Assembly: GCA_052034005.1 (NCBI GenBank)
Contig: JBPOJB010000049.1
Location: forward strand, 1-64,000
Source of the DNA: JAAYDI01 sp052034005
GTDB taxonomy: Bacteria > Planctomycetota > Planctomycetia > Pirellulales > Pirellulaceae
Direction: 5' to 3'
Length of the DNA stretch: 64,000 nt
The position numbers and the translations under genes were made by a program. Below are positions 19,964 to 28,469 of the stretch, piece after piece. Position 1 is the stretch's first letter. Every line of letters starts with the position of its first letter. The notes beneath the pieces are model-generated. The model was given only the letters and a program-made list of their open reading frames with translations, was not told the DNA's origin and did no database searches.

Positions 19964-20356
19964 ATGGCGAGGTCACGATCAGGTTCGGCAGTCCTGGTCG
20001 CCGCGGCGTTGTGCGTGACCGGCTGCGGCGACTCTCACGAGGCGGTGGCGCGCGACATGCTGACGGCCCAGAAGGAGTTGCGCGCGATCCTGGAGACCGT
20101 CACAGACGATGCCTCGGCGACGGCGGCCGCGCCACAGCTGGCGGCACTTGCTGACCGAATCAGGGTGCTCAGGAAGCGATCGGACGCGCTCGGGCCGGCC
20201 CCCAGGGAAGTCGCGACGTCGCTGCGCACCAGATACGGGCAGGAGTTCCGCGACACGAAGGACGCGGTCGACCAGCACCTTGCTCGGATCGGCCCTCTGC
20301 GCGCACAGCGATTCCAGGAATCACTCAACCGGATCACGGCCGCCCGCGACAACTGA
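19964..20356 (+). CDS. Small predicted lipoprotein
   Basis: A 130-residue protein with a lipobox ending in CVTGC (C21), so it is expected to be lipid-anchored in the envelope. The rest is mostly charged and helical (about 25-128), with no motif I recognise. GGAGGCAG sits just upstream of the ATG at 19964, and it starts 14 bp after the large GH2-like gene, suggesting co-transcription. I do not assign a function. Confidence 0.7.
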   Translation: MARSRSGSAVLVAAALCVTGCGDSHEAVARDMLTAQKELRAILETVTDDASATAAAPQLAALADRIRVLRKRSDALGPAPREVATSLRTRYGQEFRDTKDAVDQHLARIGPLRAQRFQESLNRITAARDN

Positions 20357-20402
20357 CCGCTCGGCTCGATTCCCCAGGCGCTGACGCGGGATCCGGCCGA
20401 CG

Positions 20403-22109
20403 TCAGAAGACTTGGAACTCCCAGATGGTCGGGCCTTCGGAGGCCTCCAGGATGTTCAGCCGCACGCCGCGGGTCGTCACGGGCGCGAACTCGCAGCTGC
20501 GCTCGCGTCCCACCGTCTCACCGGTGAAGACCGTCTGCCAGGCGTCATCCACTTTGACCTGCACTTGGAACTTGCGGATGCGCATCTCCAGAGCCTCATC
20601 GATCAGGACCCGGCTGACCTTCACCGGCTGCCGCAGATCGACTTCCAGCCACGCCTGGTGCGTTCCGGCGTCCGTGGCCCAGCGCGTGCTCGCGTCGTCA
20701 TCCAGCGCCATGGCCGGCCCGTACGAGTCGACCATGTTGTGGTACACATTGGACGCCGTGGCCGGTGCCTGGAATGCGTGTGATCGACTCCAGGCCACGC
20801 TGAGCGGCGGGATCTGGAATGCCTCGGTGTCCACCTGCAGGCGGATCACCGTGGCCACGTCGGGGCGATCGGCGGCGGGGACGTGGATCCGCAGGCCCGC
20901 GTCAGTCTGTTCGAATTCCATCGTCCCGCCGGAAAGCAGCTCCTTGGCTACCACGCGGCACGGCAGCGCCGGCAGCTCGAGCGGGCCCTCGGTCGGCCAC
21001 TTCATCACGAACAGGTGGATCGTGTCGTCCTTGCAGGTGGATGCGCCCCACGGACCCGGCTTATAGGGGCCGCCTCGCGTGCCATAGACGCCTGAACCGT
21101 ACTGGTCGAGCCAGGCGCCCATTTCCTTGAGCCGCTCCACTTGCACCGGCTCGATGCGCCCGTCCGACATCGGGCCGACGTTGAACAGCAGGTTGCCGTC
21201 GCCGCCCACCACTCGCAGCAGCGTCTGCAGGCACTCGACGCGCGACTTGGTCACATCGTCCGGTTTCCAGGCCCATTGCTGCGCGATGGTCATGCAGGTC
21301 TCCCACGGCCGCTCGCGATTGAACCCGCCGATCTGCTGTTCGGGCGTGTCGTAGTCGCCCGGAACCACGCACCGGTTGTTGATGATGATGTCCGGTTGCA
21401 GCGCGCGAACGTAGTCCACCACGCCCTGCCCGCGCGCGGCATCGAAGTCCTGGGCGACGTCGAACCAGAGGATCAGCAGCGGCCCATAGTGCGTGATCAA
21501 CTCCCGCACCTGGCTGCGGAGATACTGCTCGTAGCGGTCCAGGTCGGGGTGCGGCTTGAGCGACTGGCCGCCCGGGCTCCCGTGCGGGAAGTCGGGATGA
21601 TGCCAGTCGCACACCGAATAGTACGTGCCGAAGGCGATACCCGCTTCGCGGCACGCTTCGGCCAGCTCCTTGACCACGTCGCGTCCGAAGGGCGAGTGCA
21701 TGATGTTGAAGTCGGTTTCCCGCGTGTCGAACATGCAGAAACCGTCGTGGTGCTTGGTGGTGAACACGAGGTACTTCATGCCGGCTTGCTTTGCCAACGC
21801 GACCCACTGGCGCGCGTCGAATTGCTCCGGATTGAACTGCTGGTACAGCTGGTCATACTCCTGCTCCGGCACCTGAGCGCCGCGCGACCAGCCGATCTCG
21901 GTCCCCTTGAGGCTCACGGGGCCCCAGTGGATGAACATGCCGAACCGCGCGTCACGCCACCAGGCGAGTCGCGCCGCGTTGGCCGGCCCGGCCGGATCGG
22001 GGCCTGCCGGATCCCGGCCGTCCGCCGCGGCCCGGACTGCGCCCAAGACCAGCAGTCCCGCGAGAAGCGCTGCCGCCATCCTCCATTTCCGTCGTGTTGT
22101 GTCGCTCAT
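20403..22109 (-). CDS. Secreted GH29 alpha-L-fucosidase
   Basis: A 568-residue exported glycosidase that should release terminal alpha-L-fucose. A signal peptide covers about residues 1-30. The GH29 barrel shows FGMFIHWGPVSLKG, FTTKHHDGFCMFDT and YSVCDWHHPDF. The likely nucleophile is D217 in LILWFDVAQ. A C-terminal discoidin (F5/8 type C)-like domain, with WLEVDLRQPVKVSRVLI, may bind carbohydrate. I chose ATG at 22109 (GGGGTGA upstream); a GTG three codons earlier is possible. It converges on the plus-strand lipoprotein and faces the chemoreceptor gene. The acid/base residue is variable in this family and was not located. Confidence 0.92.
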   Translation of the reverse strand: MSDTTRRKWRMAAALLAGLLVLGAVRAAADGRDPAGPDPAGPANAARLAWWRDARFGMFIHWGPVSLKGTEIGWSRGAQVPEQEYDQLYQQFNPEQFDARQWVALAKQAGMKYLVFTTKHHDGFCMFDTRETDFNIMHSPFGRDVVKELAEACREAGIAFGTYYSVCDWHHPDFPHGSPGGQSLKPHPDLDRYEQYLRSQVRELITHYGPLLILWFDVAQDFDAARGQGVVDYVRALQPDIIINNRCVVPGDYDTPEQQIGGFNRERPWETCMTIAQQWAWKPDDVTKSRVECLQTLLRVVGGDGNLLFNVGPMSDGRIEPVQVERLKEMGAWLDQYGSGVYGTRGGPYKPGPWGASTCKDDTIHLFVMKWPTEGPLELPALPCRVVAKELLSGGTMEFEQTDAGLRIHVPAADRPDVATVIRLQVDTEAFQIPPLSVAWSRSHAFQAPATASNVYHNMVDSYGPAMALDDDASTRWATDAGTHQAWLEVDLRQPVKVSRVLIDEALEMRIRKFQVQVKVDDAWQTVFTGETVGRERSCEFAPVTTRGVRLNILEASEGPTIWEFQVF

Positions 22110-22162
22110 GATCGTCACCCCCCGCTCTCTCCGCGTCGGAATAGTCGTCTACGCGGAACAAC

Positions 22163-22171
22163 ATTGTAGCA
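22163..22171 (-). promoter_or_regulatory. Candidate extended -10 promoter for the fucosidase
   Basis: Read on the minus strand the site is TGCTACAAT, an extended -10 (TGn plus TACAAT), about 54 bp before the chosen ATG. No strong -35 is visible. Confidence 0.4.
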
Positions 22172-22316
22172 CAGTTCCGATCGTTCCGTTCGTAACGGTG
22201 CGCGGACCCGCAAAATCGCCGATTCCTCACCTGGATTGACCTATGGTGCTGTAGCGACGGAACTGAAGAGTTGTCTTCCGGCCGGAGGCCACACATCCAC
22301 CGAGGGGAAAAAGACC

Positions 22317-24515
22317 ATGGTGAACCTGACAATCGGCAAGAGACTTATCCTGTTCGGCATCATCGGATCGGTGGTTCCGTTGCTCGCGTTCGGCGCCGTG
22401 GTCCGGTGGCAGGGGAGCGTATCTCAGCGGCTGTCCGAGATCGAATGCAACAAGTTGGCCTACGCGGACTTGGATCACATCGTGGAAGGCGTACAGCACA
22501 TGCTGACCAGCCAGCAGGAAGTGCTGAACCAGAAGGTCGCGAACGACCTGAACGTGGCAGCCAACGAGTTGGCGGCGGCCGGCGGCCTGACGGTGGGCGA
22601 GGGGCGCACCACGTGGCAGGCGCGCAATCAATACACGTTGGCAGAGCAGACCATCGAATTGCCGACCCTGCAGGTGGGCACGGAACCGATTGTCGCCAAT
22701 ACGAGCCTGCAGACGCCTTCGCCGGTGGTGGACAAGGTGAAGCAGTTGGTCGGCGGCACCTGCACTGTGTTCCAGCGGATGAACGAGTCGGGCGACATGC
22801 TGCGCGTCATGACGAACGTGGAGACGGAGGACGGGAAGCGGGCCATCAACACGTTCATCCCGGCCGCCAACGCGGACGGCACGCCGAACCGCGTCGTGCA
22901 GACGGTCCTGCGGGGCGAGCGCTTCGTGGGGCGTGCCTTCGTGGTCAACGCCTGGTACATCACGGCTTACGAACCGATCAAGGCCCCGAGCGGCGCCATC
23001 ATCGGTATGTTATATGCCGGCGTGCCGGAGGCAAGCGCCGAGTCGTTGCGCGAACAGATCATGAAGATCAACGTCGGCAAGACCGGGTATGTCTACGTGC
23101 TCGATTCCAAGGGCACCTATGTCATATCGCAGCACGGCAAGCGGGACGGCGAAGTGATCTGGGACGCCAAGGACGCTGATGGGAATCTGTTCATCCAAGA
23201 GATTGTCCGGAAGGCGCTGGCGCTCAAGCCGGGCGAATTCGCCGAACAGACCTACCCGTGGCAGAATCCGGGTGACCCTGCCCCGCGCATGAAGATCGCC
23301 CGGATCGGCTACTTCGCGCCGTGGGACTGGGTGATTGCGGCCGGTTCCTATGAAGAGGATTTTCATGAAGCGGTGCAGGTAATCATCCAGGCAAACCGGA
23401 CGGGCAACATGCTGATGGCCGGCGTGTTTGGCCTCTGCGTCATCAGCGCCTCCGCCCTCTGGTGGTACACCGCACGGAAGATCACCTCCCCGATCCGTCA
23501 AACAGTCGCGGTACTCAAGGACATCTCGGAGGGAGAAGGCGACCTGACCAAGCGGTTGGCGGTGACGACGCGGGACGAAGTCGGCGACCTGGCCCAGTAC
23601 TTCAACCAGTTCGTCAAGAAGCTCCAGGACATCATCAAGCAGGTGGCTTCCAACGTCGACACCGTGGCCACGTCCGCCTCGGGGCTCTCGGCAACCGCGA
23701 CGCAGTTGGCCAGCGGTGCGGCCCAGACCACGTCCCAGTCGGCCCAAGTCGCCGCAGCCGCGGAAGAGACGTCTTCCAGCATGAGCAGCATGGCGGCCGC
23801 CACAGAGCAGATGTCCACCAACGTGAGAACGGTCTCCGCGGCCATCGAGGAGTTCACGACGAGCGTTGCCGAGGTGGCCAAGAGCGCCGAACAGGCCGCC
23901 TCGGCCGCCGCCGCCGCCTCGCAACTGATCGACGCCAGCAATACGCAGATCCATGACCTGGGCAATGCGGCCGATCAGATCGGCAAGGTGATCGAGGTCA
24001 TTCAGGATATCGCGGAACAGACCAACCTGCTGGCGCTCAACGCCACGATCGAAGCCGCTCGAGCCGGTGAGTCCGGCAAGGGCTTCGCGGTCGTCGCGAC
24101 TGAAGTGAAGGAGCTGGCCAAGCAGACGGCGACCGCCACCGAGGATATCCGGCACCGGATCGAGGCCATCCAGAGTTCCACGGGACAGGCGGTCAAGTCG
24201 ATGAGCGGCATCAGCGACGTGATCAGGCAGGTCAACGAGCTGTCTCGGATCATCGCCACCGCCGTCGAAGAGCAAAGCATCACCACCAAGGAGATCGCCC
24301 AGAATATCGGGCACTCCTCGACCGCCGCCCAGACCGTCGCCCAAGGGGTTGCGGAATCGGCGGCAGCCAGCCGGGAAATCGCAACCATCATCGTGGACGT
24401 CGATCGGGCCGCGCAGCAGGCGGCGGAAGGCGCCCGGCAGACGGAAGCCAGCGGCCGAGAACTGACGACAGTCGCGGAGCAGCTCCAGTCGCTTGTGGGG
24501 CAGTTCCAGCTCTGA
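22317..24515 (+). CDS. Methyl-accepting chemotaxis protein with Cache sensor
   Basis: A 732-residue chemoreceptor. Membrane segment 1 spans about residues 9-29. A large periplasmic Cache-type sensor (about 40-360) contains a GRAFVVNAWYITAYEPI stretch and a VGKTGYVYVLDSKGTYVIS motif. The second membrane segment is near 363-383, followed by a HAMP domain and a long coiled-coil signalling domain. The signalling tip reads IAEQTNLLALNATIEAARAG, the diagnostic CheA/CheW contact region. GAGGGGAAAA precedes the ATG at 22317. No che genes lie nearby. The ligand is unknown; small organic acids and amino acids are common for Cache sensors. Confidence 0.95.
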   Translation: MVNLTIGKRLILFGIIGSVVPLLAFGAVVRWQGSVSQRLSEIECNKLAYADLDHIVEGVQHMLTSQQEVLNQKVANDLNVAANELAAAGGLTVGEGRTTWQARNQYTLAEQTIELPTLQVGTEPIVANTSLQTPSPVVDKVKQLVGGTCTVFQRMNESGDMLRVMTNVETEDGKRAINTFIPAANADGTPNRVVQTVLRGERFVGRAFVVNAWYITAYEPIKAPSGAIIGMLYAGVPEASAESLREQIMKINVGKTGYVYVLDSKGTYVISQHGKRDGEVIWDAKDADGNLFIQEIVRKALALKPGEFAEQTYPWQNPGDPAPRMKIARIGYFAPWDWVIAAGSYEEDFHEAVQVIIQANRTGNMLMAGVFGLCVISASALWWYTARKITSPIRQTVAVLKDISEGEGDLTKRLAVTTRDEVGDLAQYFNQFVKKLQDIIKQVASNVDTVATSASGLSATATQLASGAAQTTSQSAQVAAAAEETSSSMSSMAAATEQMSTNVRTVSAAIEEFTTSVAEVAKSAEQAASAAAAASQLIDASNTQIHDLGNAADQIGKVIEVIQDIAEQTNLLALNATIEAARAGESGKGFAVVATEVKELAKQTATATEDIRHRIEAIQSSTGQAVKSMSGISDVIRQVNELSRIIATAVEEQSITTKEIAQNIGHSSTAAQTVAQGVAESAAASREIATIIVDVDRAAQQAAEGARQTEASGRELTTVAEQLQSLVGQFQL

Positions 24516-24579
24516 TCGATCGGCGCATGCCGAAAAGGCTGTTCGCGTTCAGTCTCAGCGGCAATTATGACGCAATAGG

Positions 24580-24604
24580 GGCGGCCGACCGGTCGTCGGC
24601 CGCC
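24580..24604 (+). terminator. Hairpin after the chemoreceptor gene
   Basis: Perfect 10-bp arms (24580-24589 and 24595-24604) with a 5-nt loop, 64 bp past the chemoreceptor stop. There is no U-tract, so it may be a terminator or an mRNA-stabilising hairpin. Confidence 0.4.
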
Positions 24605-24748
24605 TGACGCCGCGTCTTGGCGGTTGTCTGCGTCGCGGCGGGGTGATATCGTGTTGCGTGCCGAAACGCGCAGGACCCCCCCTCCGTGTTGCCCGGCGAG
24701 TCGGGTGCGCTGCGCCCCCGGGGCATGCCCACAGGAGATGAGACGCAA

Positions 24749-25252
24749 ATGCCACGAATGAAGTTGTTTTCCAGCCGGCTGGCGCTGTTGACCGGTGCCC
24801 TGTTGGCGCTGCTGGCCGTCGCGGGGCCGGTCCCGGCGCGCGCCGAGGCCGACAAGTCATCGGATGCGGTGGCCTCGCCGTCCGACGCGGTGCCGAGCCC
24901 TGTGGAGCAGGGCGCGGCGGCCCGGAGTTCTCAGACCGGGCAGGCGGTGGATGAAGACGAAATGGATTTGTCGATGCTGTTCGTTTTCATGCTGGCCACC
25001 TTCATCGGCATTGGCGTGATCCGGCGTGTCTCCCGATTGCTGCACACGCCGTTGATGTCGCTGACCAACGCCATCTCGGCGATCTCGGTGGTGGGCGCGA
25101 TCATCGTGGCGGGCAGCGCGCACTATCCGACGGGCATTCGGGTCCTGGGTGCGGTTGCGCTGTTCGCCTCGATGACGAACATCATTAGCGGCTTCCTGAT
25201 CACGGACCGGATGCTCAAGATGTTCAAGACGCGCACGGAGGTGAAGCCATGA
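24749..25252 (+). CDS. pntAB: NAD(P) transhydrogenase subunit alpha part 2 (PntAB) with N-terminal leader
   Basis: A 167-residue membrane subunit of proton-translocating transhydrogenase. The C-terminal ~95 residues hold the typical three-to-four helices (about 68-158), including FIGIGVIRRVSRLLHTPLMS and SAHYPTGIRVLGAVALF. Family members are usually 90-110 residues; the extra N-terminus here has a signal-peptide-like segment ending in ARAEA and a polar Ser/Ala-rich linker. AGGAGATGA lies upstream of the ATG. The stop codon overlaps the pntB start (ATGA). No gene for the NAD(H)-binding part 1 subunit is adjacent; the upstream gene is a chemoreceptor. Confidence 0.88.
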   Translation: MPRMKLFSSRLALLTGALLALLAVAGPVPARAEADKSSDAVASPSDAVPSPVEQGAAARSSQTGQAVDEDEMDLSMLFVFMLATFIGIGVIRRVSRLLHTPLMSLTNAISAISVVGAIIVAGSAHYPTGIRVLGAVALFASMTNIISGFLITDRMLKMFKTRTEVKP

Positions 25253-26652
25253 GCCCCTCCATCGAAATCGCGTATTTGTTTGCGACGGCCATGTTCATCT
25301 TCTCGTTGCATTGGATGAACGATCCGAAGACCGCGCGCCGCGGTGTCATTGCGGGGTCGATCGCGATGCTGGTGGCGGTCCTCGCGACCTGCTCGTCAGC
25401 GGACGTGAACCGTTACTGGTGGATCCTCTTGCCCGTGATCCCGGCCGTGGTGGTGGGCTATTGGCTGGCGCAGGTGCCGTTGACGGCGGTCCCGCAGCGG
25501 ACCGCGTTGTCGCACGCGTTCGGCGGTCTGGCCGCGGGCCTGGTGGGCACGGCCAAGTATTTCTTCTGGCTGGACCCGGGCGACGAACTGACGAAGTTCC
25601 GGATGTGCGCGATCATTGCGGAGATCATTCTGGGGTACCTGACGTTCACGGGCAGCCTGATCGCCGCGGCGAAGCTGCAGGAGCTCAAATGGATTCCGCA
25701 GCGGCCGTGGGTGTATCGCGGCCAGATCTACGTCAATTTGGGCGCGATTGCCCTGGCGGTCCTCCTGGGCCTGCTGCTGATCTTCCTGCCGGACATGCGC
25801 TTCTGGTCGCCCGCCATCTTCATCGTGATCATCCTGATATCACTCAATTTCGGCTGGATGCTGGTGATGCCCATCGGCGGCGCCGACATGCCGACGGTGA
25901 TCTCCATTCTCAACGCCTATGCCGGACTCTCGGCCGTGGCGATGGGGTTCGTGCTGGACAACAAGCTGCTGATCACCGCCGGCGCCCTGGACGGCTCGTC
26001 CGGCTTGATCCTCTCGATCATCATGTGCAAGGCGATGAACCGGTCGTTCCTGAACGTGCTGTTCGGGGCGTTCGGGCAGGTGCAGTCGGCGGTGGGCGGC
26101 GAGAAGAAGACGGCCAAGAGCGAGACGCCCGAAGGCGCGGCGCAGATCATGGAGCAGGCCAGCCTGGTCGTGATCGTTCCGGGGTACGGCATGGCGGTGG
26201 CCCAGGCGCAACACCGGGTCCGCGAGCTGTTCGACCAGCTGACGCGGCGCGGCATCGATGTGCGGTTCGCGATCCACCCGGTGGCCGGCCGGATGCCGGG
26301 GCATATGAACGTGCTGCTCGCCGAAGCGGAGATCCCCTACGATCGGCTGATCGAGATGGACGACATCAATCACGACATACCACAAGCCGATGTGGTGCTT
26401 GTGATTGGCGCGAACGACGTGGTCAACCCGGCGGCCCGCACCGACAAGACCAGCCCGATCTACGGCATGCCGATCATCGATGCGGATAAGGCCCGCATGT
26501 GCTTGTGCATCAAACGGTCGATGAACCCGGGTTTCGCGGGCATCGAGAACGAACTGTACTACGCGGACCGCACATTCATGCTGTTCGGCGACGCGAAGCA
26601 GGTGGTGGGCGAGCTGGTCAAGCAGCTGGCCGGCTCGTCCGGATTGCACTGA
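25249..26652 (+). CDS. pntB: NAD(P) transhydrogenase subunit beta
   Basis: A 467-residue subunit with about nine membrane helices (residues 1-265) and a C-terminal NADP(H)-binding domain III (about 290-467). The NADP-binding signature VIVPGYGMAVAQAQH and the GANDVVNPAARTD loop are present. With PntA it transfers hydride from NADH to NADP+ while letting protons in. GGAGGTGA sits 5 nt before the ATG, and the start overlaps the pntAB stop by 4 bp. No deviation from the family is obvious. Confidence 0.96.
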   Translation: MSPSIEIAYLFATAMFIFSLHWMNDPKTARRGVIAGSIAMLVAVLATCSSADVNRYWWILLPVIPAVVVGYWLAQVPLTAVPQRTALSHAFGGLAAGLVGTAKYFFWLDPGDELTKFRMCAIIAEIILGYLTFTGSLIAAAKLQELKWIPQRPWVYRGQIYVNLGAIALAVLLGLLLIFLPDMRFWSPAIFIVIILISLNFGWMLVMPIGGADMPTVISILNAYAGLSAVAMGFVLDNKLLITAGALDGSSGLILSIIMCKAMNRSFLNVLFGAFGQVQSAVGGEKKTAKSETPEGAAQIMEQASLVVIVPGYGMAVAQAQHRVRELFDQLTRRGIDVRFAIHPVAGRMPGHMNVLLAEAEIPYDRLIEMDDINHDIPQADVVLVIGANDVVNPAARTDKTSPIYGMPIIDADKARMCLCIKRSMNPGFAGIENELYYADRTFMLFGDAKQVVGELVKQLAGSSGLH

Positions 26653-26738
26653 GCGTCCGGCGCGAGAGCCCGGCAGGATGGTCGCGGTCTCTTGTGCACT
26701 TCCGCGCGCATCCTGGAACAGGCGTATCTGGACTTGCC

Positions 26739-28331
26739 ATGACGAATCGCGATGAACCGATGGCTGTGCCGACGGCCGAGGCCGCCGCCGGCGCGCGGGC
26801 GCGCTGGTTGGCCCTGGCCGCCGCGCTGTTGGGCTGGTTGTTCGACGGCGCGGAGATGGGGCTGTTCTCGATGGTCGGCCGGCCGGCCGTCAAGGACTTG
26901 ATGGAGACGGCGGACGAAGCGCGGATCGGTCTCTGGTTCGGCATCATCACGGCCGGTTTCCTAGTGGGGGCGGCGACAGGCGGCGTGCTGTTCGGCTGGC
27001 TGGGCGACCGCGTGGGGCGCGTGAAGGCCATGATGTTCAGCGTGTTGACGTATTCGCTCTTCACCGGGCTCTGTGGCTTCGCCAGCGCGGCCTGGCAGGT
27101 CGGCGTGCTGCGGTTCGTCTCAGCGCTCGGGATGGGCGGCGAATGGTCGCTGGGCGTGGCCCTGGTCATGGAAGTCTGGCCGAACCGCTCGCGCGCGTTC
27201 ATGGCGGGGCTGATCGGCGCGGCGGCCAACGTCGGCTACCTGCTGGTCGGATTCGTGGGATTGGCCCTGGCGGCCGTGTTGAGCAGCATGGAGGGTTGGC
27301 TGCTGGCGGTGGGGTTCCCGCCGGAGCTGGTCGGGCGGCTGGTGGCCAACGGCGGCTGGCGCATCATGATGATTGCGGGCGCGTTGCCGGCCCTGTTGAC
27401 CTTCTTCATCCGCATCTTCGTGCCGGAATCGCACCGTTGGCGCAAGGAGGAGTCGCGCGGCGCCACGGCGCACTGGGCGCCGGTGGACTTGTTGGGCGTC
27501 CTGTTCGGGCTGGCGGGACCGGTGTTGATCGTCTACCTGTGGGCGCCTCGCACAGCGCCGACGGTCGAGTTCACGGTGGCGACCCGCGTGGTCGGCACGT
27601 TGTTCGCGCTGGTATTGGTGACGGCCGGCTTCTCTTATCCGGTGGTGCGTTACCTGCAGCGTCAAGCGCGATCGATCGACGCGCAGCAGCCCTGGCAGCC
27701 GACCTTGCGCCGCATGTTGCTCGGCGCGGTGCTCAGCGGTGTGGCGCTGCTCGGCACCTGGGGGTCTTGCCAGTGGGCGCCCACCTGGGCCGACCAGCTG
27801 GCCGAGTCCGCAGCGGCCGCCGGATCGCTCCCGCATGCGCGGGAATACACGCAGATCGCGTTGGCCGTCGGCGCCATCGTGGGCACGATCGTCGCGGCGC
27901 TCGTGGGCGGCTGGCTGGGCCGCCGCGTCACCTACTGCGCCCTGTGCCTGCTGGCGCTCGCCTCGGTCTACATCTTCTATCTGACCCACCACGCCTACGG
28001 CGGGTCGCTGCTGGTGTGGGCGTGCATCATGGGCGCGACGACAGCCGCCTTCTACGGCTGGCTGCCCCTGTATCTGCCCGAGCTGTTCCGCACCAACGTG
28101 CGCGCGACGGGACAGGGGTTCGGCTTCAACTTCGGTCGGATCCTGGCCGCCATCGGCACCCTGCAGACCGGGAACCTGATGATGCAGTTCCAGGAAGGGT
28201 TCCACATCGCCGGCCTGTCGCTGCCGGCCGGGTATCCGGCCGCGTGCTCCCTGATCAGCTTGATCTACCTGGTCGGCGTGGTCTTCATCTGGTTCTGTCC
28301 GGAGACGAAGGGGCAGCCGCTGCCCGACTGA
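26739..28331 (+). CDS. MFS transporter
   Basis: A 530-residue major facilitator superfamily carrier with 12 predicted helices. The loop 2-3 motif GWLGDRVGRVKAM and the helix 4 segment FVSALGMGGEWSLGVALVMEVWP point to the sugar or metabolite:H+ symporter type. There is an unusual soluble insertion of about 25 residues after helix 6 (SSMEGWLLAVGFPPELVGR) and another polar loop in the C-terminal half. The start at 26739 lacks a strong ribosome binding site; ATG at 26760 is an alternative. It is 86 bp downstream of pntB. The substrate is unknown. Confidence 0.85.
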   Translation: MTNRDEPMAVPTAEAAAGARARWLALAAALLGWLFDGAEMGLFSMVGRPAVKDLMETADEARIGLWFGIITAGFLVGAATGGVLFGWLGDRVGRVKAMMFSVLTYSLFTGLCGFASAAWQVGVLRFVSALGMGGEWSLGVALVMEVWPNRSRAFMAGLIGAAANVGYLLVGFVGLALAAVLSSMEGWLLAVGFPPELVGRLVANGGWRIMMIAGALPALLTFFIRIFVPESHRWRKEESRGATAHWAPVDLLGVLFGLAGPVLIVYLWAPRTAPTVEFTVATRVVGTLFALVLVTAGFSYPVVRYLQRQARSIDAQQPWQPTLRRMLLGAVLSGVALLGTWGSCQWAPTWADQLAESAAAAGSLPHAREYTQIALAVGAIVGTIVAALVGGWLGRRVTYCALCLLALASVYIFYLTHHAYGGSLLVWACIMGATTAAFYGWLPLYLPELFRTNVRATGQGFGFNFGRILAAIGTLQTGNLMMQFQEGFHIAGLSLPAGYPAACSLISLIYLVGVVFIWFCPETKGQPLPD

Positions 28332-28469
28332 TCGCGCGTCGACGGCGCGTCGACGCCGGGACGCGTTTGCAGCAGGTTGCTTTACGCGGCGTGTGCGGAG
28401 CGGTTAGAATCGTCGCAACTCGACTGCCGAGTGTTCGATCGTACAGCGGACGAGAATCGCGAGGCCCTG

